Assembly: GCA_002077065.1 (NCBI GenBank)
Contig: NAJO01000077.1
Location: 56,737 to 120,736 of the forward strand
Direction of reading: 5' to 3'
Origin: Cryoendolithus antarcticus
Taxonomy: Eukaryota; Ascomycota; Dothideomycetes; Cladosporiales; Cladosporiaceae
Length of the DNA stretch: 64,000 nucleotides
Below the pieces are notes generated by a model, which made no database searches, had not been told where the DNA came from, and saw only the letters and a program-made list of their open reading frames with translations. Below are positions 44,643-54,813 of the stretch, piece after piece. Position numbers and translations under genes: made by a program. Position 1 is the first letter of the stretch. Every line of letters starts with the position of its first letter.

Positions 44643-46391
44643 TCAAGCCGTCCTGGACCCAGCAGTGGGCGCGTCGACGGGTGCCTCAGTGCTGCTGCTG
44701 ACTTCTGCAGTCGCCGGCGAAGTGACTGTGGTCGCAGTTGTTTCCGGAGCCGCCACAGGCTCCACCCCCGTCCTCCTCGTCCGAATCCCCAGCACCCTCC
44801 TCAGCCGGTCTCTCGTCCTCTCCCCACCAGCTGCCGCCGCAGAACCGTCCATACTCGACTCACCTGCCGTGTCCGCAGCAGTCGTCCCGTGGATGCCCTG
44901 CGCCTGCGCCAGCAACGCGCTCTGTCGTCTGTTTCGCCCGCTCTGATTTTCGGACTGTTGCGTTTCGCGATACCGCCTTAACGCCTCAACCCTCTGCTCC
45001 CCACTCAAATTCTCCGGCCGCCTTACACCCATCACAGCGAACATTAAGCTCCTTCTCACGCTCGTCGGCTGCACCACGAGCGGCGGCGCTAACTCGTCGG
45101 CCTCGCCTGCTTCACCAGTAGGTCGTGGGTTGCCGTTCTCGTCTACCTCGCCTGCGGGAGCGGGACGGAGGTCTATCCGGCAGAGTGGGCAGGTTGAGGA
45201 GACGTTTAGGAGCCAGGGGTCGATGCATTCGGGGTGGAAGCGGTGGTTGCAGGGCAGGAGGCGCTGGTCTTGGCCTATTTCGAAGTCCTCGGTGCAGATG
45301 CTGCAGCCTTGTTGGGGGTCTGTTGCTGGAGCTGTGGAGGCGGCGGAGATGCCTTCTTCAGCATGAGGCTCGGCATGTGTATGGTCGCAAGTGGACGCTT
45401 CGCGAGGTGCGCCGTCGGTCTCCGGATGCGTCTCAGCATTGTGCGCTGCGTCCGCGCCGGCCGCCGTGCTCGCAGCTCCAAGCTCAACATCCCCCGGCTT
45501 CACTTCCTCCTTATCCCCAAACTTCACAATCGGAATGGTATCCAATATCGCCCTCCCCAGTCCCCTCGCACGACTCTGCCTCGGCCCCCGTCCAAGCATA
45601 GCCCTAGGTCCATACCGCTCCGGATGCCGATGCGCTCTGATTGCACCCGTGACAATGATAATCAGAAACAATCCCGTAATCACACCCGTAATAGAGTACA
45701 GTATGATCATCGCCACAGCCGTACTAGGACTCGGTCCAAACGGCCCATTTTGCTGCTGCGTCCCATTCCCTTGCCCTCCGCCTATCGTGCCGTTATTCTG
45801 CTGCTGCGAGGCCTTCACGTCCGGTCCGCCAAGCATGACGTACAACGGCTCCGCTCCTGCGTCTTGCATGTTCCGCCAGAGGTCCATGGCGTCGCCCATT
45901 GTGCGCGTGGTGAAGTAGTGGCTATACGTCCTCGGTGCGTTTGTGTCGTAGGCGCAGTAGTCGTGCGTCAGAGTGTAGAGCAGGATGGCGGAGGCGTTTG
46001 CGCTGAGGGCGGAGCTGAGGAGGAAGGGGAGGTTGATATTCGATGTCTGATTCTGGGCGTCGCAGGATATGAGGGCGATTTGGGAGGTGGGGAAGGAGGG
46101 GTAGGAGGTCGCGTTGAAGGGGAAGAGTTGGCCGGTGAGGCCTGCGGTCTGGAGGGGAGTGTCAGTCAATGCGAGACGGGTCTAGGCAAGGGTATGGGGA
46201 CTTACTGGCAGGGCATCATCCGACGGAAAGGGCAAGATGGGGCTCAAGGCCTCCTGGTGCTCTCCTCGGGAGATAGCGAGTTGTTGCAGATTACTCCCAC
46301 CCGCCTCGCCGCTCCAGTTGTAGGGTGCGATATCCTGCGCTGCTGTGCGCATGGCCAGTAGCAGGACCGAGATCAGTAGCATTGGAGCCAT
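44643..46391 (-). CDS. PA/transmembrane/RING-H2 E3 ubiquitin ligase (RNF13/167-like), 563 aa
   Basis: Membrane-anchored ubiquitin ligase of the endolysosomal or Golgi type. Two coding exons (minus): 46391-46206 and 46148-44643, with a 57-bp intron (donor GTAAGT, branch TGACTGAC, acceptor CTCCAG, phase 0). A signal peptide (MAPMLLISVLLLAMRTAAQ) is followed by a protease-associated-like luminal domain with NxS/T sites. One transmembrane helix lies at ~206-233 (AMIILYSITGVITGLFLIII). The RING-H2 finger is at ~344-385: CSIC...CNHRFHPEC...CPLC, all eight ligands present. A Ser/Ala/Thr-rich tail completes it. A likely 5'-UTR intron (46400-46462, GTAAGT..TTGCAG) ends 8 bp before the ATG at 46391 and would remove an in-frame ATG at 46424, which is why 46391 is chosen. 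Confidence 0.87.
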
Positions 46392-47259
46392 CTTGATCAC
46401 TGCAAGTGGCGATCGTGTGTTCATCGTCGAAACGAGTTGTCGATGTAACGATAGCGACTTACATGTAGTAATGAGAGACATCAAGGATCTATTCAATCCG
46501 GCCGCGGCAGGCCGTATTACAAAGGTGCAGCTCTCCCGCAGCGTACCGCCATGGGCTGCAGTCAAGGAAGAAGGCGCAGTCAGTCTGGGCACACGCGATC
46601 AAGACTGGGGTCGACCCCGATGATGATGGCGGATACTTTGAGTTGCTTGGCTACAATTGGCGGGGGTGTGGCATGACTAAGACTCCAGGATCCGGGGCAT
46701 GGAATCAAGACTAATTTGCATTGCGCGCAAGTTACCTTCAACTTGCTGATAACGAACTTTAATGACCACACCTGGTGCTACGCTGTCTCTCCAGCAGCGA
46801 CAGCTACTTCCTCGACGTGCCGCGTGTTAACGGGCAGACCTCAGGCCGCTGCTACAGCTGGATGAGAACTCTTGCGCCAGTCTGAAGAGCAATCGCCAAG
46901 TCATAGGCGTCCGGATGTCGTCGCCGGATCTGCAGCAGAACGACGCTCCGTTGCGTAATCTCACGGCAGCAGCGTATTGAGCCACCGTCGCGACAATGCG
47001 GTCTTTCGAGGCTGTGCGCGTCAGACCTAGTCTCGAAGTCGCTGTTTGGCGTATTCGCTTTCGGCTTCCGGCTTACTCAAATCCCCTGCAGGCCTGACTG
47101 GCGTCCGGGTGTTCAGTGCAGCTGTTATGCATTGCAACGCGTCAACAGTCCGATGCAAGTCAGGCTGCGCGCGAAGCTTGTCATGATGTCGTGGGTATTC
47201 TTGCGTTAGGTCGCATAAAGTCGTATCTCGCAACCGGTTCGTCGACTCATCAAACTCAT
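46392..47259. promoter_or_regulatory. Upstream region of the RING gene
   Basis: 868 bp between the RING gene start and the NSE1 stop, both on minus. Contains the probable 5'-UTR intron at 46400-46462. Remaining sequence shows no gene. Confidence 0.45.
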
Positions 47260-48249
47260 TCAGTCATCACTGCTCTCCTCGTCCGCAGCGCCATCAGTAT
47301 TCATCCCCGACGTCCGCCTCCTCCCGTTACTTGGCCTCGCAGCCCCAGCTCCAGCACTCGGCCTCCCTCGTCTAGCAGCCTTCTCCCCAACCATGCCGGG
47401 CTCCTTCCACTCCTTCTTACAACTCGGACATTCCTCTCTTCTTCCCTGCGCAGCCCACATCTTGCCGACGCAATGATCATGCAACCGCGCCGCACATGCT
47501 AATTGAGGACACCTCTGTCCAACGGTCACAATTCCCTTACAAGCCGCGCAGAACTTGATGTTCTGGTGCCTCGCTTCCTCCTCGTCCTCCTCCCCGTCTT
47601 CATCAGGCGGGTCGTTATAAGTATCCACCAGCCACCCCCTCAACTCCATCAGCGCCCTCGGACTTAGACTATACCACCCCTTCCGGCTCTCCTCGAACCA
47701 CCCTTCCTTCACCAGCCCCGCCAAGACTTTCTCGGCTTGGACCTGCGTAATGCACACCACCCTCGCCTGGCTCTCCTCCCCTTGTGTAGCACCCACGCCG
47801 CTCTCTCTCCCGCTCCCGACTCTCGCGCACTGCAGTGCCTCCTGTCCCGTCACAGCCATGACTTCCCTCGCCTGCGTATTGTTCGTCTCAAACATCCGAT
47901 CCAGCACCCGTCTCAGGAACCCTAGCTCCTCCACCCCTAGATGCGTAGCCATCTGCGTGACGCCATCGCTTTGCACATTCACGAGCGCCCAGACTTCCTC
48001 ACCGGTGCGGATTTGATGGATGGTTGACCGGATCTCGAAGTCAAAAGGCGAGATCGCTTCATTGAGGGCGGTGATGTAGGATGTAAACTCTTCTCGTAGG
48101 ATGTCATTGGGAGGCACTGGTCGAGAAGGGTCCGCGGCTGTTTGGACCTTCGCAAGCAGCGTTTGGGCTTGCGGGAATGTGAGGGTTTGCGATGCGAGGA
48201 GAGCTTGCAGGAATGCACGGTGGGTGTTGTCGTACAGAGGGTTGTCCAT
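47260..48249 (-). CDS. NSE1: NSE1, RING-like subunit of the SMC5/6 complex, 329 aa
   Basis: Non-SMC element 1, which with Nse3 and Nse4 binds the SMC5/6 heads and stimulates ubiquitin ligase activity in DNA repair. Single exon from the ATG at 48249. Winged-helix region at ~residues 1-215: NTHRAFLQALLASQTLTFPQAQ, quoted in part, and VCITQVQAEKVLAGLVKEGWF (~165-185), then GWYSLSPRALMELRGWL, all typical of Nse1. A RING-like zinc finger lies at ~234-277 (CAACKGIVTVGQRC ... ACAARLHDHC ... CPSC). The C-terminal tail is basic then acidic (RRGRPSAGAG..., ESSDD). Same complex as the SMC6 gene at the left edge, 47 kb away. Confidence 0.92.
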   Translation of the reverse strand: MDNPLYDNTHRAFLQALLASQTLTFPQAQTLLAKVQTAADPSRPVPPNDILREEFTSYITALNEAISPFDFEIRSTIHQIRTGEEVWALVNVQSDGVTQMATHLGVEELGFLRRVLDRMFETNNTQAREVMAVTGQEALQCARVGSGRESGVGATQGEESQARVVCITQVQAEKVLAGLVKEGWFEESRKGWYSLSPRALMELRGWLVDTYNDPPDEDGEEDEEEARHQNIKFCAACKGIVTVGQRCPQLACAARLHDHCVGKMWAAQGRREECPSCKKEWKEPGMVGEKAARRGRPSAGAGAARPSNGRRRTSGMNTDGAADEESSDD

Positions 48250-49100
48250 GGCTGCCTGTCAGTCGTTGGCAGGTCTCTCAGACCTTCAGTGATGATGTGG
48301 GTGGGCATGTCGCGAACGAGGCACGAGATGTTTGAACATCGCGTGAAGCTGTCGGGTGAGCTTAGAGCGGACTGAAGTGGGGCCCGGAACTTGCCTGCCG
48401 CTATCCGCGCCGTCGGTTCACAGTCCCGATCTCAGTAAGAACGCTCGAGCACCAGCCCCTCGTTCCTGCTTGACTTGACACGACTCGGTGAGACTCCAGA
48501 CTTGCCCCGACCAGGTCACGAAAGCTACACGTTCCATTGTTCGCCCGGCTTCATCCACCATCGATGTCTCACCTGTTCTCGTGTCCCATTATACATCAGC
48601 CTTGTGTGGCCCCAATGGCTACACGTCGGGCACGGCAGAGGTGGGGGCGATGGCGATATCTGCACAATGTGGAAGCGCGCCGAGGCTGGCGCGTGCGGGA
48701 TCGTCTATTCCTCGATGGGAAGCGACGTCTGGCCCTACCTCTGGCGTGCTTGCAGGCGCCCATTGCTGCATGCTGGCTAGCCTTGTCATGCAGCGCGATG
48801 AATATTCATGTAGGGCTTCTGTGAGACTGGGAAGGTTTGTATCTTTCTCCCTATCTCTTTTCCTGTATCGTTCACTATCGAGCCTCTAAGAAGCACAACA
48901 TAGAGGATAGAAGAAGCCCAGACTGTCGCACCTTCGAAGTACTGGGAACATTTATCGCGCACGAGACTGGAATACAGTGTAATACAGAAGTCACACCAGG
49001 ACTCGAGAAACAGCCTTGCCTATCAGCTTCCTAGAAGCACGCATACATTGAGCCTAGTCTATCCTACGAGCTACCTAAGGGACTTCGGTCTCTCATCACC
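48250..49100. promoter_or_regulatory. Divergent promoter region of NSE1 and the MAPEG gene
   Basis: 851 bp between oppositely transcribed genes; no further gene seen. Confidence 0.4.
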
Positions 49101-49568
49101 ATGGCCGACTTCCTCAAGACAACAAATATATCCCTCTACACCCTCCCCTTCGCATGGCTCCTCTGCATCACCCCACGGATGTACAGCATGCGCCTCTTTA
49201 CATCCTCCACCGGCCGCTCAATGGACACAACTCTTCCCCGCGGCCTCGCAGACCGAGCTCGCACCGAGGGCGCTGCCTTGACCGCCGCGACGCGAGCTCG
49301 GATCTTGCGAGCTGAAGCAGCACAAGCCAATGGGTGTGAGAATGTTGGGTACTTCGCTGCCGCGGTCGTGGCGGGGAACTTTGCGGGCGTGGGGAAGGGT
49401 TGGTTGAATGGGCTGAGCTTTGGGTATCTGGTTAGTAGAGTGGTGTATAATTGGGCGTATATCAAAAGTGAAGGGCCGAAGATGGCGATGGCGAGGACTG
49501 TGGTGTTCTTCGTGGGGCAGGGGATGATCTGGACGTTTTTCGTAATGGCTGGGAATCGACTGCGATGA
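49101..49568 (+). CDS. MAPEG-family membrane protein (eicosanoid/glutathione metabolism family), 155 aa
   Basis: Single exon from the ATG at 49101. Four hydrophobic segments at ~8-28 (SLYTLPFAWLLCITPRMY), ~83-100 (NVGYFAAAVVAGNFAGV), ~103-122 (LNGLSFGYLVSRVVYNWAYI, quoted in full) and ~130-150 (ARTVVFFVGQGMIWTFFVM). The order RARILRAEAAQANGCEN followed by the second span and the SRVVYN...Y motif is the MAPEG pattern, in which the Arg/Asn/Tyr residues bind glutathione. Family members are microsomal glutathione transferases or related enzymes; the activity of this fungal subgroup is not established. Length is typical. Confidence 0.85.
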   Translation: MADFLKTTNISLYTLPFAWLLCITPRMYSMRLFTSSTGRSMDTTLPRGLADRARTEGAALTAATRARILRAEAAQANGCENVGYFAAAVVAGNFAGVGKGWLNGLSFGYLVSRVVYNWAYIKSEGPKMAMARTVVFFVGQGMIWTFFVMAGNRLR

Positions 49569-50120
49569 AGAGGCTGAGTGTGCTGTGTACTGGAACAGTA
49601 TATTAATCAGTCGACTTAGCAGAGTGATGCTGCGCTACAAGGGAGGAAGAAACAAGACTGGAACATGGGTCGATCCCTTACTAGCTATGATCCAGACAGT
49701 GCACTGTGCTCCTCCAGTCCGCACTCGGGTCGGCAGCTCAATTATACGGATGCACTGATACTGCGGAAGGTTGTGTCAGCGCGATGTCGGCCGAGTCGCC
49801 ATGGTCTTCTAGTCAGCAGTACTACAAGATCCTACCGCCCGAAGCAAGCGCAGCGCTTACCTCAGACTGCCAGGTCACTGACTACGCCTCGCTATCTCAC
49901 GGGTAATCACACGATGCCGTCGCCACAAGACTGGCAAGCGTGCCCGGGCAGATAAATCTCCGCTTGAACAGTGGAGCGAAAGCTGAGAGCCGAGGTAGCT
50001 AAGGCTCCGTCAGTTCGCAAGTAAAGGGCAGACAACGCCAGTCAAAAATGTCTAGAAGATGGGAGCACTCTTGGTCTCAGTATCACGCGACTCAAACCTC
50101 GTCCGCACCAGCATATCCCT
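49569..50120. other. Intergenic between MAPEG gene and F-box array
   Basis: 552 bp; no gene recognised. Confidence 0.5.
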
Positions 50121-50732
50121 CTACCTCCCAGAAGCTCTTTCAAAGCCAACGAAGCCACACCACTCCTTCCGGCCCCTCTTCAGCGTCTCATCGATGAAAT
50201 CTCCCAGCGTCTCGCCCTTGTAGTCAGTATCATACCCATCCATCTCCGGACGCTCGCCAGCTTCCTCGCGATACTCGTCGCCCGAGCTCGCCCAGAGCCT
50301 TCCGCGGGCCTTATTCCCTACGAGACTGTCAGCTAAGCTCATAGACCAAGACATCACCTGATGGTGGACAATATCCCAAAGTTCCACGTTCCTCATAACT
50401 CCCTCATGAGAAAACAACCGCATCTTCCTTGCGCTAGAGCAGCGTGGAAGCGCGAAGATATCGAAAGCGAATCGCCAGGACTCTCTGATCGAGAAGTTGA
50501 CGTCCCATAGCCATCGCGCTGTCATTAGCAGAGCAAGTCATCGCCATCATCTCCTTAGAGGCAGCATCGGATTCGAGAGAGAAGAGCTTTCGCTGTAGAG
50601 GTATGGAGCCTTCGATTTTGATTTGTAGCATTTGTTCACGCGTTGCAGGAGGAGGAGGGACTTGATGGAGAAATGGACGAGGATTTGGGAGGAGAGGAGT
50701 TCGGGGATGGAGAAGACTTTTGTTGCTGCCAT
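50121..50732 (-). pseudogene. F-box-like gene copy 1 (frameshifted)
   Basis: Starts MAATKVFSIPELLSSQIL (ATG 50732), the F-box-like N terminus shared by all copies to 56.6 kb. After QRVNK the family-like sequence jumps to another frame (QIKIEGSIPLQRKLFSLESD, within 50434-50631), then returns to the first frame for WDVNFSIRESWRFAFDIF and SSARKMRLFSHEG, ending at TAG/TGA 50121. So two compensating indels, with TGA codons between them in the starting frame. The C-terminal block DTDYKGETLGDFIDETLKRG is shared with copy 2. F-box proteins normally recruit substrates to SCF ubiquitin ligases. Either a pseudogene or a sequence with assembly errors; no intron explains both jumps. Confidence 0.65.
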
Positions 50733-50848
50733 GGTTTGTTCGAGGGATGGGTAGTTCGATGGGATCGAATAGCTGTGGATGGAACGAAGTGGAAGAGTGT
50801 AATGGTAAGCAGCTCTCAAAACAAAGCTCTTGGACACTCGAGACCGTG

Positions 50849-50864
50849 TGCTGTCAATGCACGC
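50849..50864. repeat. Conserved block TGCTGTCAATGCACGC upstream of F-box copy 1
   Basis: Lies about 117 bp upstream of the copy 1 ATG. The same block (one mismatch, ...GCGC) occurs at 51729-51744, 114 bp upstream of the copy 2 ATG, so the promoter was duplicated with the gene. Confidence 0.55.
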
Positions 50865-50972
50865 CACCAGCAGTTATCATGATCACTGTTACGCTCTGAC
50901 TACGGTACCTGTGGGCTGACTCCCTTCCGCGCTCCGCTCTCGCTGGCTATTCAAGGTTGCAATCAACAAGGC

Positions 50973-51615
50973 TCACGTCTCAGCGCCTCTATCGGCCTGC
51001 CAAATGCTATGCTCGAAGCCGAACCCCAAGAAGCCGCACCAGTCCCGCCTTCCTGCCTCGAGAGTCTTCTCTACAGATTCGCGCAGCGTCTCGCCCCGGT
51101 AGTCGGTGTCGTACTGCATCTTCGTATTCAATACCTCGCCAATCTGAGTGCGCCACGCCTCGGCTGGCAGCTACCACGGCCGGAACTGACTCTTTGTGCC
51201 TGTGATCGATCAGCCACAGTTCGCTTGATACTCTCTGCTACGGTTTGGGCGACATACACTATAACGTAGTGCATTCCATTAGTCCGGCGTGGGATGACAG
51301 ATGGATCCGCCTGGCGCTGGAGTCGGAAGCGAGGGTGAATGGACTAAGTATCAGCTTCCACGCGGAAATCCTGTTCAGGGACTTGTTGTAGAGTGGGAAC
51401 GATTTCGTGAGCCAAGGGTTCAATACGATCGGTCCTTGGCGAGGATTTGATGGCTTGAGTCGGAAGAAGAGGGCCTCTTGGACAGTTGGGGAGGACTGGA
51501 TTGTGGCGCGAAAGGTTTTGCTGACGCGTTGGGCGAAGAGGAGGGTGGAGGCGTGGACGTTGATCAGGATCAGGGAGAGGAGCTCGGGGAGGGAGAGGAC
51601 TGTGTGGGCTGCCAT
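50973..51615 (-). pseudogene. F-box-like gene copy 2 (stop plus frameshift)
   Basis: Starts MAAHTVLSLPELLSLIL (ATG 51615), continues with the family core LFAQRVSKTFRATIQ and EALFFRLKPSN and DSSARRIHLSSHAG, then meets TAG at 51259-51261 and a second TAG shortly after. The C-terminal family block, DTDYRGETLRESVEKTLEAGRR and WCGFLGFGF, is found in a frame shifted by one, ending TGA at 50973-50975. A GTATGT at the first stop hints at an old intron donor, but no donor/acceptor pair gives an open joined frame. Judged a pseudogene. Confidence 0.6.
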
Positions 51616-51728
51616 GGTGTGGAGATGGGGGATTGTGTCGAACGGTGAGGAGTCGTGGAAAGGCTGATGGACGGGTGGGAGTGACGGTAAGCTGTTGAGT
51701 CTGCACAAACCTAGGCTCTGCAGCGAGA

Positions 51729-51744
51729 TGCTGTCAATGCGCGC
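51729..51744. repeat. Conserved block TGCTGTCAATGCGCGC upstream of F-box copy 2
   Basis: Partner of the block at 50849-50864, same position relative to the start codon. Confidence 0.55.
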
Positions 51745-51802
51745 TGCTTATCACAGTGCCTATTGCTGTGCGAAATTTTCGTGGAGACCGTGTGCATAGG
51801 TC

Positions 51803-52419
51803 TCACGACCCAGCACCGAAGTTGTCCAGCCACACACTGTCCTTCAAGTCAATCCCACCGAGTACACCACGCTGTTGCCTGCCTTTCTCCGTAGTTTTAG
51901 CGAACGAAGTCCTCCAAGGTCTCGCCGTTGTACTTAGTGTCGTGTGTGTTCGTGGTCGAGCTCTCAGCGGGAATCGTCCAAATCTTGCAATGACCTTCGC
52001 AGCTACCTACGATCCTGTCAGTCTATCAGGTTACCATACAGGGAAGACATATCTTACTACGAAGTGTCAAGCATCGTATTGGCCTGATTAACAGGACAAG
52101 CGCATGTTTCTCGCTGTGAAGTTGTGGGAAGGCAGTGAAGGGGATGAGGGAAAGCTCCTCGAATGTTGGAAAGTGGCGGTTGTTGATCAGCCAAACGGGG
52201 ATGGTGATGAAGTGATTCTTGTGAATGTATCGTGGGGCGTGCTGTCTAATGCAAGGGCGAGGGAAAGTCGTTATTGTTGGATTGCTGATGTGGAGATGCT
52301 AAATTGGAAGCTAAAGCCCACCGCTGAGCTGAAGGGAGAGTCCAGAGATCAAGGTGGCGAAGACTGTGCTTGGACTCCTGGCAGTTCAACGATCATAGTC
52401 GAGGCTACGCTAGAGGCAT
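51803..52419 (-). pseudogene. F-box-like gene copy 3 (heavily decayed)
   Basis: Recognisable only by pieces. An ATG at 52419 is followed within 10 codons by stops, then 'LRHLDLWTLPSAQRW' (compare RHLDVETLLLSQRV in copy 4). A degenerate middle with a further stop follows, then 'DTKYNGETLEDFVR' near 51900-51945, which equals the conserved C-terminal block of copies 1 and 2; a frameshift leads to a last stretch ending TGA at 51803-51805. Order, spacing and strand agree with the flanking copies, which is the main support. Confidence 0.5.
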
Positions 52420-52614
52420 TGTGATGGTTATGTTACATGGGAAGGATGTGCATGGTTGGAAGTCGTTCCATGAAGGCAGACTGCTGCTGGCAAGGTGCAT
52501 GGCACGAAGGCCTCCTACAGTGTCCTGCCAGCATGGTGACGTTCAGGTACTTCACCCGAAGCCTTTCGCCAGAGGTGGTACTCAGGATGCGATGTGCCAT
52601 GTTAACTGCGGTTA

Positions 52615-53309
52615 CTACACGGGATCTATGACTTTCTGTTGTGTCACATAGTCGCCGTACACATCGTAACCTGCGGCCCCAACAGGAGGTATCCAGGTAC
52701 TCTCCTCCCAGTCAAAGCCCTCGTGGGACGCCATGTTTGAATTGCGCTCGAGTCGCAGCTTCCCAGCGCTGATGGTCTTGCGGAGGAAGTCATCTAAGAC
52801 CTCACTCTCGTACTTGGTCCACGGGTCGCAGGTGTATGCAGTGGAGTACTACGAAACCCCTTTGTCGAAGCCCATCTCCTCCTTCCACAGGTCGAAAGCC
52901 ATTTCGCCCTGCAGAGGTTTCGGCCCATCAGCCGTGTAGATCATGCAGTTTTCTCCAACCACGTCCGCATTGCTCAAGGTCGTGGCGTGTGAACACACGT
53001 ACATTCTTTTTGCGCTTGAATGGGAGGCAAGCGGAAGGAGTCGAATGCGAAGTGCCATTGGAGCGTCCTCCGGATTTTGGTCCAGACTTCGTGAGGCTCA
53101 GTGAGCAGTGGATTGAGCGTGACTTCCGCATCGAATTCTGTGGAAGATTTGAGGCGAAAGTAGAGCTTCTCCTGCAGGTCCTTCGAGCGTTGGATGCCTG
53201 ACTTGAACAGCGTATTGACGCGCTGAGAAAGGAGCAGAGTCTCCACATCAAGGTGTCTGAGGACGTTCCTGAGAAGCTCAGGAAGCGCCAGTACTTCAGC
53301 GGCGGCCAT
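52615..53309 (-). pseudogene. F-box-like gene copy 4 (one frameshift, one in-frame TAG)
   Basis: Starts MAAAEVLALPELLRNVLRHLD (ATG 53309; quoted in part), with LLLSQRVNTLFKSGIQ and EKLYFRLKSS. At FAFDSFRLP the family sequence moves to another frame (HSSAKRMYVCSHA, from ~53035). That frame runs to TAG at 52849-52851 and continues open beyond it (YSTAYTCDPWTKYESEVLDDF ... DYVTQQKVIDPV) to TAG 52615-52617. Both lesions are single events in an otherwise well preserved gene, so inactivation looks recent or is a sequencing artefact. Confidence 0.65.
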
Positions 53310-53482
53310 TGTGTCGGCAGTCTTTTCGTGCGTTGATGAATGTAGTAAGTCTCTGTGCACACGATGCGTGTTGACGATTGATGATGTTGGGACAGGTGGA
53401 AGCCTTGATGGGTGTGTGAATGTATCTTGGGGTTGGTGATGTGAAGTCAAGTACAGTGAGCAAACAGTAGTGAAAGTAAAGT

Positions 53483-53496
53483 CTTGCATACTTCAC
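53483..53496. repeat. 14-bp repeat CTTGCATACTTCAC in F-box spacer
   Basis: Exact second copy at 55758-55771. Both lie in spacers between array members, 164 bp and 219 bp from the nearest upstream-copy stop codon (copy 5 and copy 7 respectively), consistent with segmental duplication. Confidence 0.5.
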
Positions 53497-53659
53497 GCTC
53501 TTACTATGTGCCTGCCATTTCGCTCACACAGCACGTGCATTCACGTGTCTACGGGTGCAAGCTCAGCACTCACTCCAACCTTACATAACTTTCGTGTAGA
53601 GAGCGGATGGAACCTTCCAAACTTCTTTCCGATATCACCACGAGATAGAGCGTTGAGCT

Positions 53660-54334
53660 TCACCAGTTGTCTGTAACATTATATTTTAGTAAAGGGACCT
53701 CAATAGAGTGGAAATACGAACCGACATCACCAACGTTCGGGAGGTCGTTCCCAGCGTCGGTCCCATAGTGCGCACCATAATGTGCCCCATTGCAACAGTT
53801 CCCGTAGTAACTCTGGAGGAATGCTACAGTGTAGCCACCATAAGTCGATGTCACATTCTCCTCCCTGGTCTCCTTGATAACGTGGATCACTGGATCACGA
53901 ACGCGCCAGCACATGATCTCCTCGCCCGACGGCGTTTTGTCGATGAATTGCATGTCCGTGCCGGGCGCCAGGCAATGCTCCCTTAGACTCCATGACAGCA
54001 CCATGCGACGGGCGCTCGCAATCTTGGACATCTTCGAAACATCGAAGTTGAACGTCCACTTCTTGGTTGTGCAGGCTTTGCATGCACAATTGCCGGTCTG
54101 CTCGTGGAGATCACAGGTCGAAGGTGCATTCTTGACAACCATTGGATTGAGCATGTCATTCCCGTCCTTGCCCCTGCCTGCTTCCAAGCGGAAGAAGAGC
54201 TTGTCCTGGCAATCTGCTGAATTTTCGATTGTCGATTTGAACTTGATATTGACGCCTTGTGCGAAAAGGAGAGTTTTCATGTCGAGGTGTGGGAGTATCA
54301 ACTCGAGCAACTCCGGCAGGTTGAAGACTTCCAT
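53660..54334 (-). CDS. F-box-like protein, array copy 5, 224 aa
   Basis: Open frame with the F-box-like N terminus MEVFNLPELLELILPHLDMK, then TLLFAQGVNIKFKSTIE and DKLFFRLEAGRG. The distal part has Cys-rich CNCACK-like 'NCACKACTTKKWTF', the SARRMVLSWSL block and a Gly/Tyr/His-rich tail. ATG 54334 is chosen to match the other copies, but the frame is open back to 54649 (329 codons). An out-of-frame ATG at 54432 begins MAPKRTPG, like copy 7's MAPKVLRL, so an N-terminal frameshift is possible. Predicted SCF substrate adaptor; substrate unknown. Confidence 0.65.
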   Translation of the reverse strand: MEVFNLPELLELILPHLDMKTLLFAQGVNIKFKSTIENSADCQDKLFFRLEAGRGKDGNDMLNPMVVKNAPSTCDLHEQTGNCACKACTTKKWTFNFDVSKMSKIASARRMVLSWSLREHCLAPGTDMQFIDKTPSGEEIMCWRVRDPVIHVIKETREENVTSTYGGYTVAFLQSYYGNCCNGAHYGAHYGTDAGNDLPNVGDVGSYFHSIEVPLLKYNVTDNW

Positions 54335-54813
54335 CGCTGGGGTCTTGGCTTCCTCCCAGTGCGCATTGTATTGCTTGATATCGCGGCGGCGTCTCGAGAC
54401 CTGTTCCAACCGGGGGTTCTTTTGGGCGCCATGCTGAGTCAGACACTTTCTGAGACGTGGGTGATGTGGATGGGTGATGAGTAGGCAACAGTAAGAGTGA
54501 AGTCGCGGGTGATGTTTTGGTCTCATCCTTGGCGTCGGCTGCACAGGAAGGATCGACGGAAGGTGCGAGATAAGCGATGTGGACGAAGGAGAGAGTGGAA
54601 CCTCACCACCAGTGTCCGGGTTGCAGAAGTACGAATTATTAGCAGGCACATTCTTCCTAGCCTGCGCCCGGCTCTAATGGTCACTTGCTCGCTTGTGTAG
54701 CACGAGCAACGCGATCCTATCGAACCCTGAACTCGACTCTCAAGACTGTGCTACGATGTCCCGTCAGCGAAGATCAAATATAGGGAGATGTCAAACACTT
54801 ACATCCAGTGCAA

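Noticed and set aside
45234..46361. 375-codon plus frame over the RING gene
   Set aside because: Antisense shadow; the RING-H2, signal peptide and membrane span on the minus strand are decisive.
46392..46424. Upstream in-frame ATG 46424 as RING gene start
   Set aside because: Lies within a likely 5'-UTR intron (46400-46462) with good splice signals.
51214..51261. Intron in F-box copy 2 from the GTATGT at the first TAG
   Set aside because: The stop lies before the donor, and shifted donors recreate a stop with every acceptor tried, so no open joined frame results.
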